From Caldifarciminota bacterium (GTDB lineage: Bacteria > Hydrothermota > Tepidihabitantia > Tepidihabitantales > Tepidihabitantaceae), in contig JAOABP010000001.1 of NCBI GenBank assembly GCA_026418295.1, forward strand, positions 124,001 through 188,000: DNA of 64,000 bases, read 5' to 3'. A model generated the notes under the pieces. It saw only the letters and a list, made by a program, of their open reading frames with translations, was not told the origin of the DNA and did no database searches. Position 1 is the stretch's first letter. Each line of letters opens with the position of its first letter. Below are positions 23,509 through 31,991 of the stretch, in pieces. The position numbers were made by a program, and so were the translations under genes.

Positions 23509-25722
23509 TTGTTTTTATTTTCAGGGGCGGTAGCAGTAATCGGTGCTCTGGGGTTGATTGCACAGGTGGTAATCTTCCGTGAATTTCTCGGGATTTTTGC
23601 CGGCAATGAGATTTCCGCCGGCGTTTTACTTTCCATCTGGCTGTTGTTTGAAGGGCTGGGCGCCTGGTTTAGTGGCAGGTATGCACCAAGGCTGGGGAGA
23701 GGGCTTTGGGACTGGTTTACAGGAATCGGGATTTTATCCGGATTCTCAACAATTGCCAGCGTTATTTTGATAATATTCAGTCCGAAGCTGGCGGGTTTAA
23801 TCCCCGGTGAAATTCTGAATCTGCACCAGCTGATAGCAATAACCATATTGGCAGTGCTGCTGCCGGCAGGCACGCACGGCGCACTGTTTTCATTATCAGC
23901 CGAAATTTTTTCCCAGGTTGACCGACGGACCGGTGTCAGCCGGGCTTACATTTACGAAGGGCTGGGAACTTTTCTCGCCGGTCTGCTGCTTTACTTTCTG
24001 CTCCTTTCCCGGCTTGCCGGGATCGGGATTATTCTTCTTTTCACCGGTGTGATGCTGGTTGCGCTGGCACTGATTTACCCCCGTCGAATCCCGGCGATAT
24101 GCATTTTTTTGGCAGGCAGTCTGGTGGTGCTGGCGTCCTCTGCGCTTGCTGACAGTTTCAGCCGCAGTTTAATGCAGGCGGTCTGGCGCGGACACCGGGT
24201 GCTAGCAGTCCGCGAATCGCCTTATGGCAAGCTGGTTACACTTGAAAGAGAGGGTCGCCGGCAGGTTCTTTATGATGGAACGGTGATAATGGACATGCCT
24301 CGGTCGGAAATTATCCGGGATGAGGAGCTGGGGTATCTGCCGATGCTGTTTCACGGTAGGCCAAGGGATGTCCTGATTCTGGGAGGGGGGAGAATCGGGC
24401 TAATTAATGAGGTGCTGAGGTTTCCAGTTTCCCGGGTGCAGGTGATTGAGCTTGATCCGGTACTGATTGCAGAAACAGAACGGGCAGGGGGCCAGATGGT
24501 TGCTGAAATGATGTCTGAGCCAAGGGTGGAGGTAGTCACTGCTGACCCGCGCCGTTTTTTCAGTGTCTCTGATGACAGCTTTGATGTAATTATACTTTCC
24601 CTGCCTGCACCGGCGAATCTTAATGCCAATCGTCTCTTCAGCATTGAATTTTATCAGCAGTGTGCCCGGAGATTGAAGCCCGGTGGCATAGTGGTTACGC
24701 CGATGCCCGGCAGTGGAGACAATCTGGTTTTTGAAGCCGGAGTAATTGCCGGAATCAGACAGTCAACACTCGGCAGGGTGTTTCCCTGTGTTTATGCCCT
24801 GGGGCTTGATGCACCGCTGATAATTGCCAGCATGCAACCGCTTGAATTTTTACCGGAAGTGCTTGCCAACCGGTTGAGAATGGAAAATCCGGGGTTGACA
24901 GTTTTAACACCGGAATATCTCTCTCATTTGCTTGATTCGTTCCGGCAGCAGCGATTCCGGAGCAAAATAGTAAATTCCAGGTTGATAAATTATGATTTGC
25001 TGCCGGTGGAGCTGTTCTATAATCTGGTGCGCGAGAGCCGTCGGTTTTCCCCCAGAATTGCCGATCTGATGGCAAGACTGCCGCTGGCGGTTGGGCAGTT
25101 AACATTACCGCTGTTGGTAATGGTAATAGTGGTTGCCATCGCTGGCAGTCTGTTACGCTCCGGTTTTGCCCGTGGTTTCGGGATAATGAGCTCCGGTTTT
25201 GCCGGAGCTGGGGTTTCGACGCTGACAATTATGGTTTATCAGCTGCGGTTTGGTTCGGTTTATTCCGGCGTAGCAGTGCTGTTTGCCAGTTTTATACTCG
25301 GGTCGGTGACGGGTGCATACCTGAGCGAGTGGCTCAAGAGGGTCCGGCTGGGGTTGCTTTTTCTGGGCGGTGATCTGATGTTCTTAGTGATCCTGGGGAT
25401 GATGCTTCGATTGGCACGCAGTGGGGGGCAGACACTGTTGGTGTTAACACTGATGTTTGCAGGGTTGATATTAGGCTGGCAGTTCGCGGTTGCCAGCGCC
25501 GAGCGTCAGACAGTGATTTCGAGTGGCGGCAGGACCGCCGGCCTGTTAGGAATACTGGATTTCTCCGGCGGCGCAATCGGCGGATTCACAGTGGCAGTGG
25601 TGCTGGTGCCGGTCACGGGAGTTGTGAATACAATCCTGATAATTGCGGCGGTGAAATTAAGCAGTGCGGTTGCTCAGTTGTTGACATTGGGTAAATCCCG
25701 TTTTACAATCCAGCGTGTTTAA
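23509..25722 (+). CDS. Polytopic membrane protein with spermidine-synthase-like domain
   Basis: This 737-residue fused protein has roughly seven N-terminal transmembrane helices up to about residue 225. A Rossmann methyltransferase-like domain of the spermidine synthase type follows at about 235-420 (VLILGGGRIG, VIELDP, DDSFDVIILSLP). About six more helices occupy about 535-725. Such MFS/SpeE fusions are common in uncultivated bacteria and usually lack a proven polyamine activity. The glycine-rich GGGRIG site is intact, so cofactor binding is plausible. The likely start is the TTG at 23509 with GCGAGG upstream; the frame is open back to 23422 inside the DUF362 gene. It overlaps the next gene by eight bases. 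Confidence 0.78.
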   Translation: MFLFSGAVAVIGALGLIAQVVIFREFLGIFAGNEISAGVLLSIWLLFEGLGAWFSGRYAPRLGRGLWDWFTGIGILSGFSTIASVILIIFSPKLAGLIPGEILNLHQLIAITILAVLLPAGTHGALFSLSAEIFSQVDRRTGVSRAYIYEGLGTFLAGLLLYFLLLSRLAGIGIILLFTGVMLVALALIYPRRIPAICIFLAGSLVVLASSALADSFSRSLMQAVWRGHRVLAVRESPYGKLVTLEREGRRQVLYDGTVIMDMPRSEIIRDEELGYLPMLFHGRPRDVLILGGGRIGLINEVLRFPVSRVQVIELDPVLIAETERAGGQMVAEMMSEPRVEVVTADPRRFFSVSDDSFDVIILSLPAPANLNANRLFSIEFYQQCARRLKPGGIVVTPMPGSGDNLVFEAGVIAGIRQSTLGRVFPCVYALGLDAPLIIASMQPLEFLPEVLANRLRMENPGLTVLTPEYLSHLLDSFRQQRFRSKIVNSRLINYDLLPVELFYNLVRESRRFSPRIADLMARLPLAVGQLTLPLLVMVIVVAIAGSLLRSGFARGFGIMSSGFAGAGVSTLTIMVYQLRFGSVYSGVAVLFASFILGSVTGAYLSEWLKRVRLGLLFLGGDLMFLVILGMMLRLARSGGQTLLVLTLMFAGLILGWQFAVASAERQTVISSGGRTAGLLGILDFSGGAIGGFTVAVVLVPVTGVVNTILIIAAVKLSSAVAQLLTLGKSRFTIQRV

Positions 25723-27073
25723 TTACCGAAAAGGTAGCACAGTTTTAGTTGCCGGCTGGCTTATGCTCCTGTGCTGGACCGGAGTATATGCCCAGGAGTC
25801 CGGTGGTCTAACCGGTCTGGGAGGGATGAGTATTCAGGGGCTGCTGCAGCCGTCAGTTTCGCCCGTGCCCAGTCTTGTCGGGGTGGAGAGTCCGATAATA
25901 TCGGACCAGTATATTCTGATGCCCGGCGACCGGCTGCTGGTAACGGTACGGGGAAAGGCGACATTTTCCTATCAGAGTATGATTACTTATGAAGGGAAGA
26001 TTACGATCAATCTTCCGCTCGGACCACTGGCACCTTCATACGATGGCACAGGAAAGTCCCTCACGCTGGATGTAGTAGATGCTGTTACCGTTTCCGGACT
26101 TACACTGCGCCAAGCACAGGACACTCTGGCTCAGGTGATGCGTCGCTACTTCCGGGATGCTGAGGTCAAGCTTACTCTGATGGGACTGCGGTCAGCGATT
26201 GTCTTTGTAACTGGTGAGGTGCAATATCCCGGTGCCTACAATGCTTCACCGGTTGAACGGGTTTCGCAGCTGATCGCCCGGGCCGGTGGCCTGTCGCCCC
26301 TCGGGTCCAAAACCAGAATTGTATTGATCCGCGGTGGACTGCCCTTCGCCAATGTGGACATTGAGCGGTTTGAAAATGAGGGGGACCTGCAGGCAAACCC
26401 GTTCATTGAATCGGGTGATGTCATTTATGTGCCACCGGTGGAGGGGCTGGTTACGGTTCGCGGCGCGGTGTTCGGGAGGGGTGAATATCGAATCCGGGCC
26501 TCTGCTTTGACCACTGAAAAGGAGAGAATGAGCGAAGGGGTATACGAACTGAAACCGGGCGAGCGGGTTTTTGATCTGATCCGGAAGGCGGGGGGCATTA
26601 CACCCTGGGCCGATCTGCACAACTGCTATGTTGAGCGACTGGTGCTGGGGGGAAATGGAGAAAGAAAGAGAATTCCGGTCGATCTGCACCGGGTAATTTT
26701 CGAAAACGATTCCTCCCAGAATATTGAACTGGTAAATGCGGATGTGGTAGTGGTGCCGCCAATCAACTCTTTCGTCTATGTTCAGGGAGAAGTGACCAAC
26801 CCCGGTTCATTTCTTTACACCCCGCATTTCCGGGTAAGTGATTATGTCGGACAGGCGGGCGGACCTACGGAAAATGGCAATTTAGCCGGGGTAACGATTG
26901 TTCGTCAGGGGAGACGCATTCCGGCAAGATCCAATCCGGTGGTGGAGGCAGGCGATGTCATTGTTGTGCCCCGTTACGGTATCAGATGGTGGCAGGATGT
27001 GGTAACAATCGTTTCTCAAGTCGGAATTCCCACTGTTTCCCTGATTCTGACGATTATCGCGCTGCAGCGTTAA
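25715..27073 (+). CDS. Polysaccharide export protein with SLBB repeats (Wza-like)
   Basis: This is a 452-residue exported protein. A signal at about residues 10-26 (VLVAGWLMLLCWTGVYA) is followed by a polysaccharide-export domain (ILMPGDRLLVTVRGK). At least three SLBB units follow: FVTGEVQYPGAYN, VTVRGAVFGRGEY and VYVQGEVTNPGSFLY, each ending in a 'GDVIYVPP'-like loop. A hydrophobic C-terminus (VSLILTIIALQ) could be a membrane anchor. Wza-like proteins form outer-membrane channels for capsule or exopolysaccharide. The GTG at 25715 overlaps the upstream gene by eight bases. No Wzc kinase or glycosyltransferases are adjacent. Its stop overlaps the stop of the convergent rpiB. Confidence 0.87.
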   Translation: MFNYRKGSTVLVAGWLMLLCWTGVYAQESGGLTGLGGMSIQGLLQPSVSPVPSLVGVESPIISDQYILMPGDRLLVTVRGKATFSYQSMITYEGKITINLPLGPLAPSYDGTGKSLTLDVVDAVTVSGLTLRQAQDTLAQVMRRYFRDAEVKLTLMGLRSAIVFVTGEVQYPGAYNASPVERVSQLIARAGGLSPLGSKTRIVLIRGGLPFANVDIERFENEGDLQANPFIESGDVIYVPPVEGLVTVRGAVFGRGEYRIRASALTTEKERMSEGVYELKPGERVFDLIRKAGGITPWADLHNCYVERLVLGGNGERKRIPVDLHRVIFENDSSQNIELVNADVVVVPPINSFVYVQGEVTNPGSFLYTPHFRVSDYVGQAGGPTENGNLAGVTIVRQGRRIPARSNPVVEAGDVIVVPRYGIRWWQDVVTIVSQVGIPTVSLILTIIALQR

Positions 27074-27513
27074 ATTTTCTTTTCCCTTAACGATATTTTT
27101 CTGATTCTGCGGGTATGACGCCCATTGGTAAATTCTGTTTTCAAAAAGACCCGGACGAGCCTTTTTGCCGTTTCCGGAGTGAGCAGGTCCGCACCAAGAC
27201 ACAGAATATTGGCATTGTTGTGCTCCCGGCTGAGACGGGCCATTTTTTCATTAAGGCAGAGAGCCGCCCGCACCCCTGGCAGTTTGTTGGCAGCAATGGA
27301 CATGCCGATCCCGGTAGCACAGATCAGTATACCCCGGTTCGCCTTGCCGGTGCCGACCATTTTTCCGACCGCAAATGCGTAATCCGGGTAGTCGGTCCGC
27401 TCGGCAGTAAATGTGCCGCAGTCAATCGCCTGATGGCCCAAGCGGGAAAGCAGTGATTTGAGTGATTCCTTGAGGTAAAATCCGCGGTGATCTGCTCCCA
27501 GTGCAACTTTCAT
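27070..27513 (-). CDS. rpiB: Ribose-5-phosphate isomerase B
   Basis: RpiB interconverts ribose-5-phosphate and ribulose-5-phosphate in the pentose phosphate pathway. The 147-residue product has the family motifs [31 protein letters not shown], and [17 protein letters not shown] with the catalytic cysteine, plus [14 protein letters not shown]. The length is standard. The ATG overlaps the ilvE stop (ATGA), so it is translated after ilvE. The basic C-terminal tail ([14 protein letters not shown]) is unremarkable. The 3' end overlaps the convergent SLBB gene by four bases through a shared TTAA. Confidence 0.95.
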   Translation of the reverse strand: MKVALGADHRGFYLKESLKSLLSRLGHQAIDCGTFTAERTDYPDYAFAVGKMVGTGKANRGILICATGIGMSIAANKLPGVRAALCLNEKMARLSREHNNANILCLGADLLTPETAKRLVRVFLKTEFTNGRHTRRIRKISLREKKI

Positions 27514-28439
27514 CGGACAAAGGTCAGCCAGCCGTAGCGGTCTTCCCGCTTGAGTTCAATGATGGCGAAGAACTCCTGCTGGAGCCGCCGGGTGACCGGT
27601 CCGCATTTGCCATTACCGATGGTGATCCGGTCAACCGAGCGGATCGGTGTGACTTCGGCAGCGCTGCCGGTGAAGAAAATTTCATCTGCCAGATAGAGCA
27701 TTTCCCGCAGCATCATCGTTTCCCGGACTTCGTAACCGAGCTCGCGGGCCAGGGTGATGATGGTATCGCGGGTAATTCCGGGAAGGATAGTGGCATGGAG
27801 CGGAGGGGTGTAGATAACGCCATTGCGTACGACAAACAGATTTTCCCCGGAGCCTTCAGAGACAAAGCCGAAGACATCAAGGGCGATACCTTCAACAAAG
27901 CCGTAGGTCAATGCCTCCATCTTGATCAGCTGGGAGTTCATATAATTGGCGCAGGTCTTGGACATTGCCGGAAAGGTATTGGGTGCCATCCGGTTCCAGG
28001 AGGAGACCATGACATCCACACCCTGTTCCAGCGCCTCCGGGCCCAGGTATTTTCCCCATTTCCAGGTAATCAGGGCAACATCGACCGGACAGCCGAACGG
28101 ATTTACTCCCAGCTCCTTATAACCGCGATAGACAATCGGCCGGATGTAACATTCGTCCAGCTCGTTCTTTTTAATCAGTTCCACCGTTGCCTGATTGATC
28201 TGTTCCCGGGTGAACGGTATTTCCATCCGGTAGATTTTTGCCGAATTGAAAAGGCGGTTGGTGTGATCTGCCAGCCGGAAGACCGCCGGGCCTTTCGGCG
28301 TTTTATAACAGCGCAAGCCTTCAAAGACACCGGTGCCGTAGTGAATCACATGGGAGCAGATATGGATTTTTGCCTCTTCCCAGGGGACATAGTTGCCATT
28401 CATCCAGATGAACCTGGACTTGGTTTCCTCAAGGCCCAT
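27510..28439 (-). CDS. ilvE: Branched-chain amino acid aminotransferase
   Basis: This PLP-dependent class IV aminotransferase catalyses the last step of valine, leucine and isoleucine synthesis. The 309-residue product has [31 protein letters not shown] and [16 protein letters not shown], in which Lys161 should carry PLP. It also has the cofactor-binding [11 protein letters not shown] and [21 protein letters not shown] precedes the ATG. It lies downstream of a CAU tRNA gene, with a hairpin between them, and overlaps rpiB by four bases. No other branched-chain genes are nearby. Confidence 0.95.
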   Translation of the reverse strand: MGLEETKSRFIWMNGNYVPWEEAKIHICSHVIHYGTGVFEGLRCYKTPKGPAVFRLADHTNRLFNSAKIYRMEIPFTREQINQATVELIKKNELDECYIRPIVYRGYKELGVNPFGCPVDVALITWKWGKYLGPEALEQGVDVMVSSWNRMAPNTFPAMSKTCANYMNSQLIKMEALTYGFVEGIALDVFGFVSEGSGENLFVVRNGVIYTPPLHATILPGITRDTIITLARELGYEVRETMMLREMLYLADEIFFTGSAAEVTPIRSVDRITIGNGKCGPVTRRLQQEFFAIIELKREDRYGWLTFVR

Positions 28440-28463
28440 TTGACCTCCTTTAATAAAAGTAAA

Positions 28464-28485
28464 GGCGGAACCTTTGGGCTCCGCC
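28464..28485 (-). terminator. Hairpin between the CAU tRNA and ilvE, probable terminator
   Basis: GGCGGA/TCCGCC stem with a ten-base loop that can pair further (ACC/GGG). On the minus strand it is followed by TTTACTTTTATT. On the plus strand it is followed by GTGCTTTTT, but no plus-strand gene ends here. Confidence 0.5.
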
Positions 28486-28538
28486 GTGCTTTTTATTGAA
28501 CTGAAGTAATATAATCACCGTTGTTCTGCTTTCGTGTA

Positions 28539-28611
28539 TGGTGGCGAAGGGAGTCGAACCCCTGACCCGTGGATTATGATTCCACTGCTCTGCCAGCTGA
28601 GCTACGCCACC
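28539..28611 (-). tRNA. tRNA with CAU anticodon (elongator Met or Ile2)
   Basis: On the minus strand the acceptor stem GGTGGCG/CGCCACC pairs perfectly. The D arm GCTC/GAGC, anticodon stem GTGGA/TCCAC with loop ATCATAA (anticodon CAU) and T arm AGGGG-TTCGACT-CCCTT are all present; discriminator A. The CCA end is not encoded. The anticodon stem lacks the three G-C pairs of an initiator. CAU may be elongator Met or a lysidine-modified Ile tRNA; the sequence alone does not settle it. Confidence 0.93.
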
Positions 28612-28620
28612 CGTTTTCAG

Positions 28621-28648
28621 ATTTTAATTATCGGCAGGTTCAAGTCAA
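28621..28648 (-). promoter_or_regulatory. Promoter for the CAU tRNA
   Basis: TTGACT (28648-28643), 16-base spacer, TAAAAT (28626-28621), ten bases before the tRNA 5' end on the minus strand. Confidence 0.72.
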
Positions 28649-28671
28649 CCTGCGCCGAGCCGGGCTGTTCG

Positions 28672-28699
28672 TTGACAGCGGAGCAATGTTTTTTAAGAT
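28672..28699 (+). promoter_or_regulatory. Promoter for the BNR-repeat secreted gene
   Basis: TTGACA at 28672-28677 and TAAGAT at 28694-28699 with a 16-base spacer. GGAGG and the TTG start at 28725 follow. Confidence 0.68.
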
Positions 28700-28724
28700 A
28701 TTACAAACCTGAAAGGAGGTATTA

Positions 28725-29948
28725 TTGAAGAGGCTACTGGTGATCGTTAGCGTCTGTTTCGGTTTACTGCTGGCACTCTGGACACCAGTCGGTCCTGGTG
28801 GTGGTAATGTGTATTCGGGTGACATCAGCAATACCAACCCGGCGGTGATCTACTTTGCCCCCTATAACAGCTCCACGCGGCTGGTAAAATCGACTGATGA
28901 AGGGACAACCTGGGTTCAGACTACGGGTGTGCTTTCCGGTTATGTTTATGATCTGCTGGTTCATCCTGCCGATCCCAGTATCGTTTATGCCTGTCTCGGT
29001 TCTTCAATTTACAGGACAACTGACGGCGGTGCATCCTGGATGCGGTTGAATACCCCCAGTTCCAACTACTTCCGGGAGATGGCGTTCAATCCGCAAAATC
29101 CGAATGTGATCTATGCTACGGGATATTACTATGGCGCCAGCCCCTATAAGCAGGTGCTGGTCCGAAGTGATGATGGTGGCAATACCTGGTCTGCCTTTTA
29201 TTTTGATACGACAACGACCAACGCCTATGGTTATTCCCTGGCAATTGATCCGGTTGATACTGCCACCGTTTATGTCGGCGGCTACCGGGCTTCGGGTTTG
29301 ACGACGCTCCATCGCTCCTCAGACCGGGGTCAGACCTGGGAGGAGCTGCCGTTCGGCATCAGCGGTTATTATCCATATGCGATCTATATCAGTCCGGCAA
29401 ATTCGAATCTGATTTTTGTAGCACCCTATACCAGCGGTATCTACCGTTCAACCGACCGGGGTCAGACCTGGACGCGGGTAACCAGTCTGGCTGCGGTTTA
29501 CCGGCTCACCGGGGCATCCGGCAACCCGGCGGTGCTTTATGCCTCTACCAGCGGCAGTGTGTATCGCAGTCAGGATACCGGACGGACCTGGACAGTTGTC
29601 AACCGCGGTCTGTCAGGCACCCCTAATTTCTGCCTGATGAGCAATCCGAACAGCCCGCCGACGGTATATGTCGGGACCAAAACCGGCCTGTTCCGGTCAG
29701 CCAATTATGGTGATACCTGGGAGAATCTGATTGAAGAGCTGTTCCTCAGTCAGGTCAAGGTGGTGGCGCTGGCAGATGATCCGGCGACCCTCTATGTGGA
29801 GTGTCTGAACGATGGTGTGTATAAATCAACTGATAACGGGTCTACCTGGCGTCGCTGTCCGGATTTTCTCTCCTGCGGGAATATCATCTCCATTGCGGTC
29901 GATCCGCGCGATCCGCTGACCGTCTGGGCGCTGGAAGGTTCGGGTTGA
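28725..29948 (+). CDS. BNR/sortilin-repeat secreted protein, N-terminal part up to an in-frame TGA
   Basis: This is the first 407 codons of a 740-codon reading frame (28725-30947). The signal peptide covers residues 1-18 (LLVIVSVCFGLLLALW). Repeats of the BNR/Ycf48 type follow, with 'IYRTTDGGASW', 'VLVRSDDGGNTW', 'IYRSTDRGQTW' and 'VYRSQDTGRTW', which build a beta propeller. The TTG start has GGAGG five bases upstream. The frame is closed by a single TGA at 29946-29948 between Gly and Gly. The downstream codons continue the repeat without any shift (AELFRSTDGGSVW). It may be a pseudogene, a readthrough gene or an assembly error; see the finding. Confidence 0.8.
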   Translation: MKRLLVIVSVCFGLLLALWTPVGPGGGNVYSGDISNTNPAVIYFAPYNSSTRLVKSTDEGTTWVQTTGVLSGYVYDLLVHPADPSIVYACLGSSIYRTTDGGASWMRLNTPSSNYFREMAFNPQNPNVIYATGYYYGASPYKQVLVRSDDGGNTWSAFYFDTTTTNAYGYSLAIDPVDTATVYVGGYRASGLTTLHRSSDRGQTWEELPFGISGYYPYAIYISPANSNLIFVAPYTSGIYRSTDRGQTWTRVTSLAAVYRLTGASGNPAVLYASTSGSVYRSQDTGRTWTVVNRGLSGTPNFCLMSNPNSPPTVYVGTKTGLFRSANYGDTWENLIEELFLSQVKVVALADDPATLYVECLNDGVYKSTDNGSTWRRCPDFLSCGNIISIAVDPRDPLTVWALEGSG

Positions 29949-30035
29949 GGAAACGCCGAGCTCTTCAGGAGCACAGACGGCGGGTCCGTCTGGACACAGA
30001 TTGAAAGTTATCTTGGCGACGGTGCGGCAGTTGCC

Positions 30036-30947
30036 ATGTCACCGGACAACCCTGAGGTAATTTTCACCTGCGGATACGGGTATATCAATAACGCCTACCG
30101 GATTCAGACCTCCTACACAACTGATAACGGTACCACCTGGATCCGGGATACAATCATGGATTCAATTGCCCGGGTGAATGCGTGCATTTTTGATCCGTTT
30201 GTCCCGAACCGGATTCTGCTGGGCGGAGATTCGATCTACAATTACAAACTGCTGCTGGTGAGTACCGATCTCGGCAATACCTGGGAACATACCGGCAATG
30301 GCCTGAGCGGAATTGTCTATTCGCTGGCCGCTTCTGTCCGGACTCCGGGTCTGATGTATGCGGGCACCAGTCAGGGGTTTTACCGTTCAACTGACGGCGG
30401 TGCCAGCTGGAACCGGACCGGCACCTTTACCATGGTCCGTTCGGTCGTAATTGACCCTGCAAATGACAGTTTAATCTATGCGGGCACAAGTACAGGAATT
30501 TTCCGGACGAGTGATGGCGGTGCAACCTGGGTGCAGGACAACGAGGGTCTGGAGGTAACTGACATCCTGACACTGGCGTTCCGGGGCAGTGCGCCACGGA
30601 TGATATTTGCCGGCACCAATGGCGGCGGAGTCTATGTCACTACACCACCGACCGGGATTGGTGAGGTGCAGTCAGGGGCTGCCTTCAGACCGGCGAAACT
30701 GCAGGTGCTGCCCAATCCAGTCCGGGGTGAATTTCAGGTTTTCGTCGATGGCGATGCGGGAGAACTGGTTCAGGGTGCGATCTATGATCCTAGTGGCAGG
30801 CTTGTGCATACGCTGACACCTCAGATCGCCGGCAGCGGCAGAGTGCACTGGCTGGTGAATATGCGGGGTTGCGGTAAAGGGGTGTATTTCCTGCGGGTCC
30901 AGGCTCGAACCGGAGAGGTTACCGGCAGGGTGGTTCTGACCGATTAG
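30036..30947 (+). CDS. BNR/sortilin-repeat secreted protein, C-terminal part after the TGA
   Basis: This is the continuation of the gene that begins at 28725, in the same reading frame; coding similarity starts at 29949, directly after the TGA, while 30036 is merely the first ATG. It contains three to four more BNR repeats ('FYRSTDGGASW', 'IFRTSDGGATW') and ends in an FlgD-like sorting domain (QVLPNPVRGEFQ, IYDPSGRLVHTL, GKGVYFLRVQ). It has no signal peptide or ribosome site of its own at 30036, so it is unlikely to be an independent gene. If translated only by readthrough, export and sorting of the whole protein would depend on reading the TGA. Confidence 0.75.
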   Translation: MSPDNPEVIFTCGYGYINNAYRIQTSYTTDNGTTWIRDTIMDSIARVNACIFDPFVPNRILLGGDSIYNYKLLLVSTDLGNTWEHTGNGLSGIVYSLAASVRTPGLMYAGTSQGFYRSTDGGASWNRTGTFTMVRSVVIDPANDSLIYAGTSTGIFRTSDGGATWVQDNEGLEVTDILTLAFRGSAPRMIFAGTNGGGVYVTTPPTGIGEVQSGAAFRPAKLQVLPNPVRGEFQVFVDGDAGELVQGAIYDPSGRLVHTLTPQIAGSGRVHWLVNMRGCGKGVYFLRVQARTGEVTGRVVLTD

Positions 30948-30965
30948 CCAGCCGTTTTTCCGGGC

Positions 30966-30994
30966 TTGACGCCCGGCGGTTTTCCGGATATGCT
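30966..30994 (+). promoter_or_regulatory. Promoter at the xer start codon
   Basis: TTGACG at 30966-30971 and TATGCT at 30989-30994, 17-base spacer. The GTG start at 31001 is six bases after the -10, where transcription should begin, and no ribosome site is present. Confidence 0.55.
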
Positions 30995-31000
30995 CCCTTT

Positions 31001-31903
31001 GTGGAGTTGTCACCGGAATACCGCCGGGCGCTTGTTCAGTTTCTTGATTATCTGAAAAAGGAACGGGGGTATTCATTTCATACCGTCCGCTCCTATGAGG
31101 CGGATCTGAAGCAGTTTTTTGATTTCTGCGCCGAAGTGTTGAACGGCAAGCCGCTGGCGCAGATTGAGCGGAGCGATATCCGGGACTTTGCCGGAGCGGT
31201 GATGCGCTATGGCTACACCGGCAAAAGCACTGCGCGCAAGCTCTCGGTTCTGCGCTCCTTTTTCCGGTTTCTGACCGTAACCGGGGTACTGGAGCGCAAT
31301 CCGGCACGGGGGATTAAGGGACCACCGCTGGAACGCCGGCTGCCGCCACTGCTGACCGAGTTTCAGGTGCATGAGGCGCTCAAGCCGCTTGATGAGTCAG
31401 TCCGGTCGCTGCGCGATGCGGCGATCCTGGAGACGCTTTACGGTTCGGGTCTGCGGGCTTCAGAGCTGGTCGGGCTCAACATTCAGGACATCGACTTTGC
31501 GGCGGAGAGGATCCGGGTCCTGGGCAAGGGGGGCAAGGAGCGGATTCTGCCTCTGGGACGGAAGGAGGCGGAGGCGATTCAGCGTTATCTGGCGGTGCGG
31601 GGGTATCCGGAGGAAAAGGCAGTGTTTCTCAACCTGCGGGGCAGGCGTCTGACCACCCGTTCGGTTCAGCATATTGTCCGGCGCGCACTGAGCCGCATCA
31701 GTGGTGCCGGTGCCACCAATCCGCACGCCCTGCGCCATGCCTTTGCTACCCATCTGCTGGAGCGGGGTGCGGACCTGCGGGCGGTTCAGGAGCTCTTGGG
31801 GCATGCCTCGCTTTCGTCAACCCAGATTTACACCCATCTGACCGTGGAGCGGCTGCGCCGGATCTATGACAAGGCACACCCCCGTTCCGGCGCCGAGGAT
31901 TAG
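31001..31903 (+). CDS. xerD: Tyrosine recombinase XerC/XerD
   Basis: This recombinase resolves chromosome dimers at dif. The 300-residue product has an N-terminal SAM-like core-binding domain (residues 8-95) and a catalytic domain with all active residues: Arg152 (GSGLRASEL), Lys176 (GKGGKER), His242 and Arg245 (PHALRHAFATH), His268 (LLGHAS) and Tyr277 (QIYTH). The length and lack of extra domains fit a housekeeping Xer rather than an integron or phage integrase. XerC and XerD cannot be told apart reliably here. The start is GTG at 31001. I found no dif-like 28-base site nearby. Confidence 0.92.
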   Translation: MELSPEYRRALVQFLDYLKKERGYSFHTVRSYEADLKQFFDFCAEVLNGKPLAQIERSDIRDFAGAVMRYGYTGKSTARKLSVLRSFFRFLTVTGVLERNPARGIKGPPLERRLPPLLTEFQVHEALKPLDESVRSLRDAAILETLYGSGLRASELVGLNIQDIDFAAERIRVLGKGGKERILPLGRKEAEAIQRYLAVRGYPEEKAVFLNLRGRRLTTRSVQHIVRRALSRISGAGATNPHALRHAFATHLLERGADLRAVQELLGHASLSSTQIYTHLTVERLRRIYDKAHPRSGAED

Positions 31904-31939
31904 CTAACTTAAGTAATTTTTCAATATCTTGAAATGAAT

Positions 31940-31964
31940 ACGGGGCGGGACAAACCCGCCCCGT
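31940..31964. terminator. Hairpin between convergent xer and secreted-protein genes
   Basis: A perfect 10-base stem ACGGGGCGGG/CCCGCCCCGT with a five-base loop. It has no clear T-run on either side, so it may act by pausing or with Rho, or as an mRNA 3'-end stabiliser. A near-identical hairpin lies at 44055-44085, also between convergent genes. Confidence 0.55.
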
Positions 31965-31991
31965 CAAGATTTACGGTTTGAGTATTAACTG

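Noticed and set aside
27501-28499. Plus-strand open frame of 332 codons
   Set aside because: Antisense to ilvE, which has its complete PLP-site motifs.
29946-29948. Selenocysteine at the in-frame TGA codons
   Set aside because: I saw no convincing SECIS-like stem-loop right after either TGA, the proteins are structural repeats without redox sites, and the context favours Trp. Not excluded by computation.
31001-31903. Xer-like gene as a phage or integron integrase
   Set aside because: It has the standard Xer length and motifs, no attachment repeats, no cargo genes and no nearby tRNA target.
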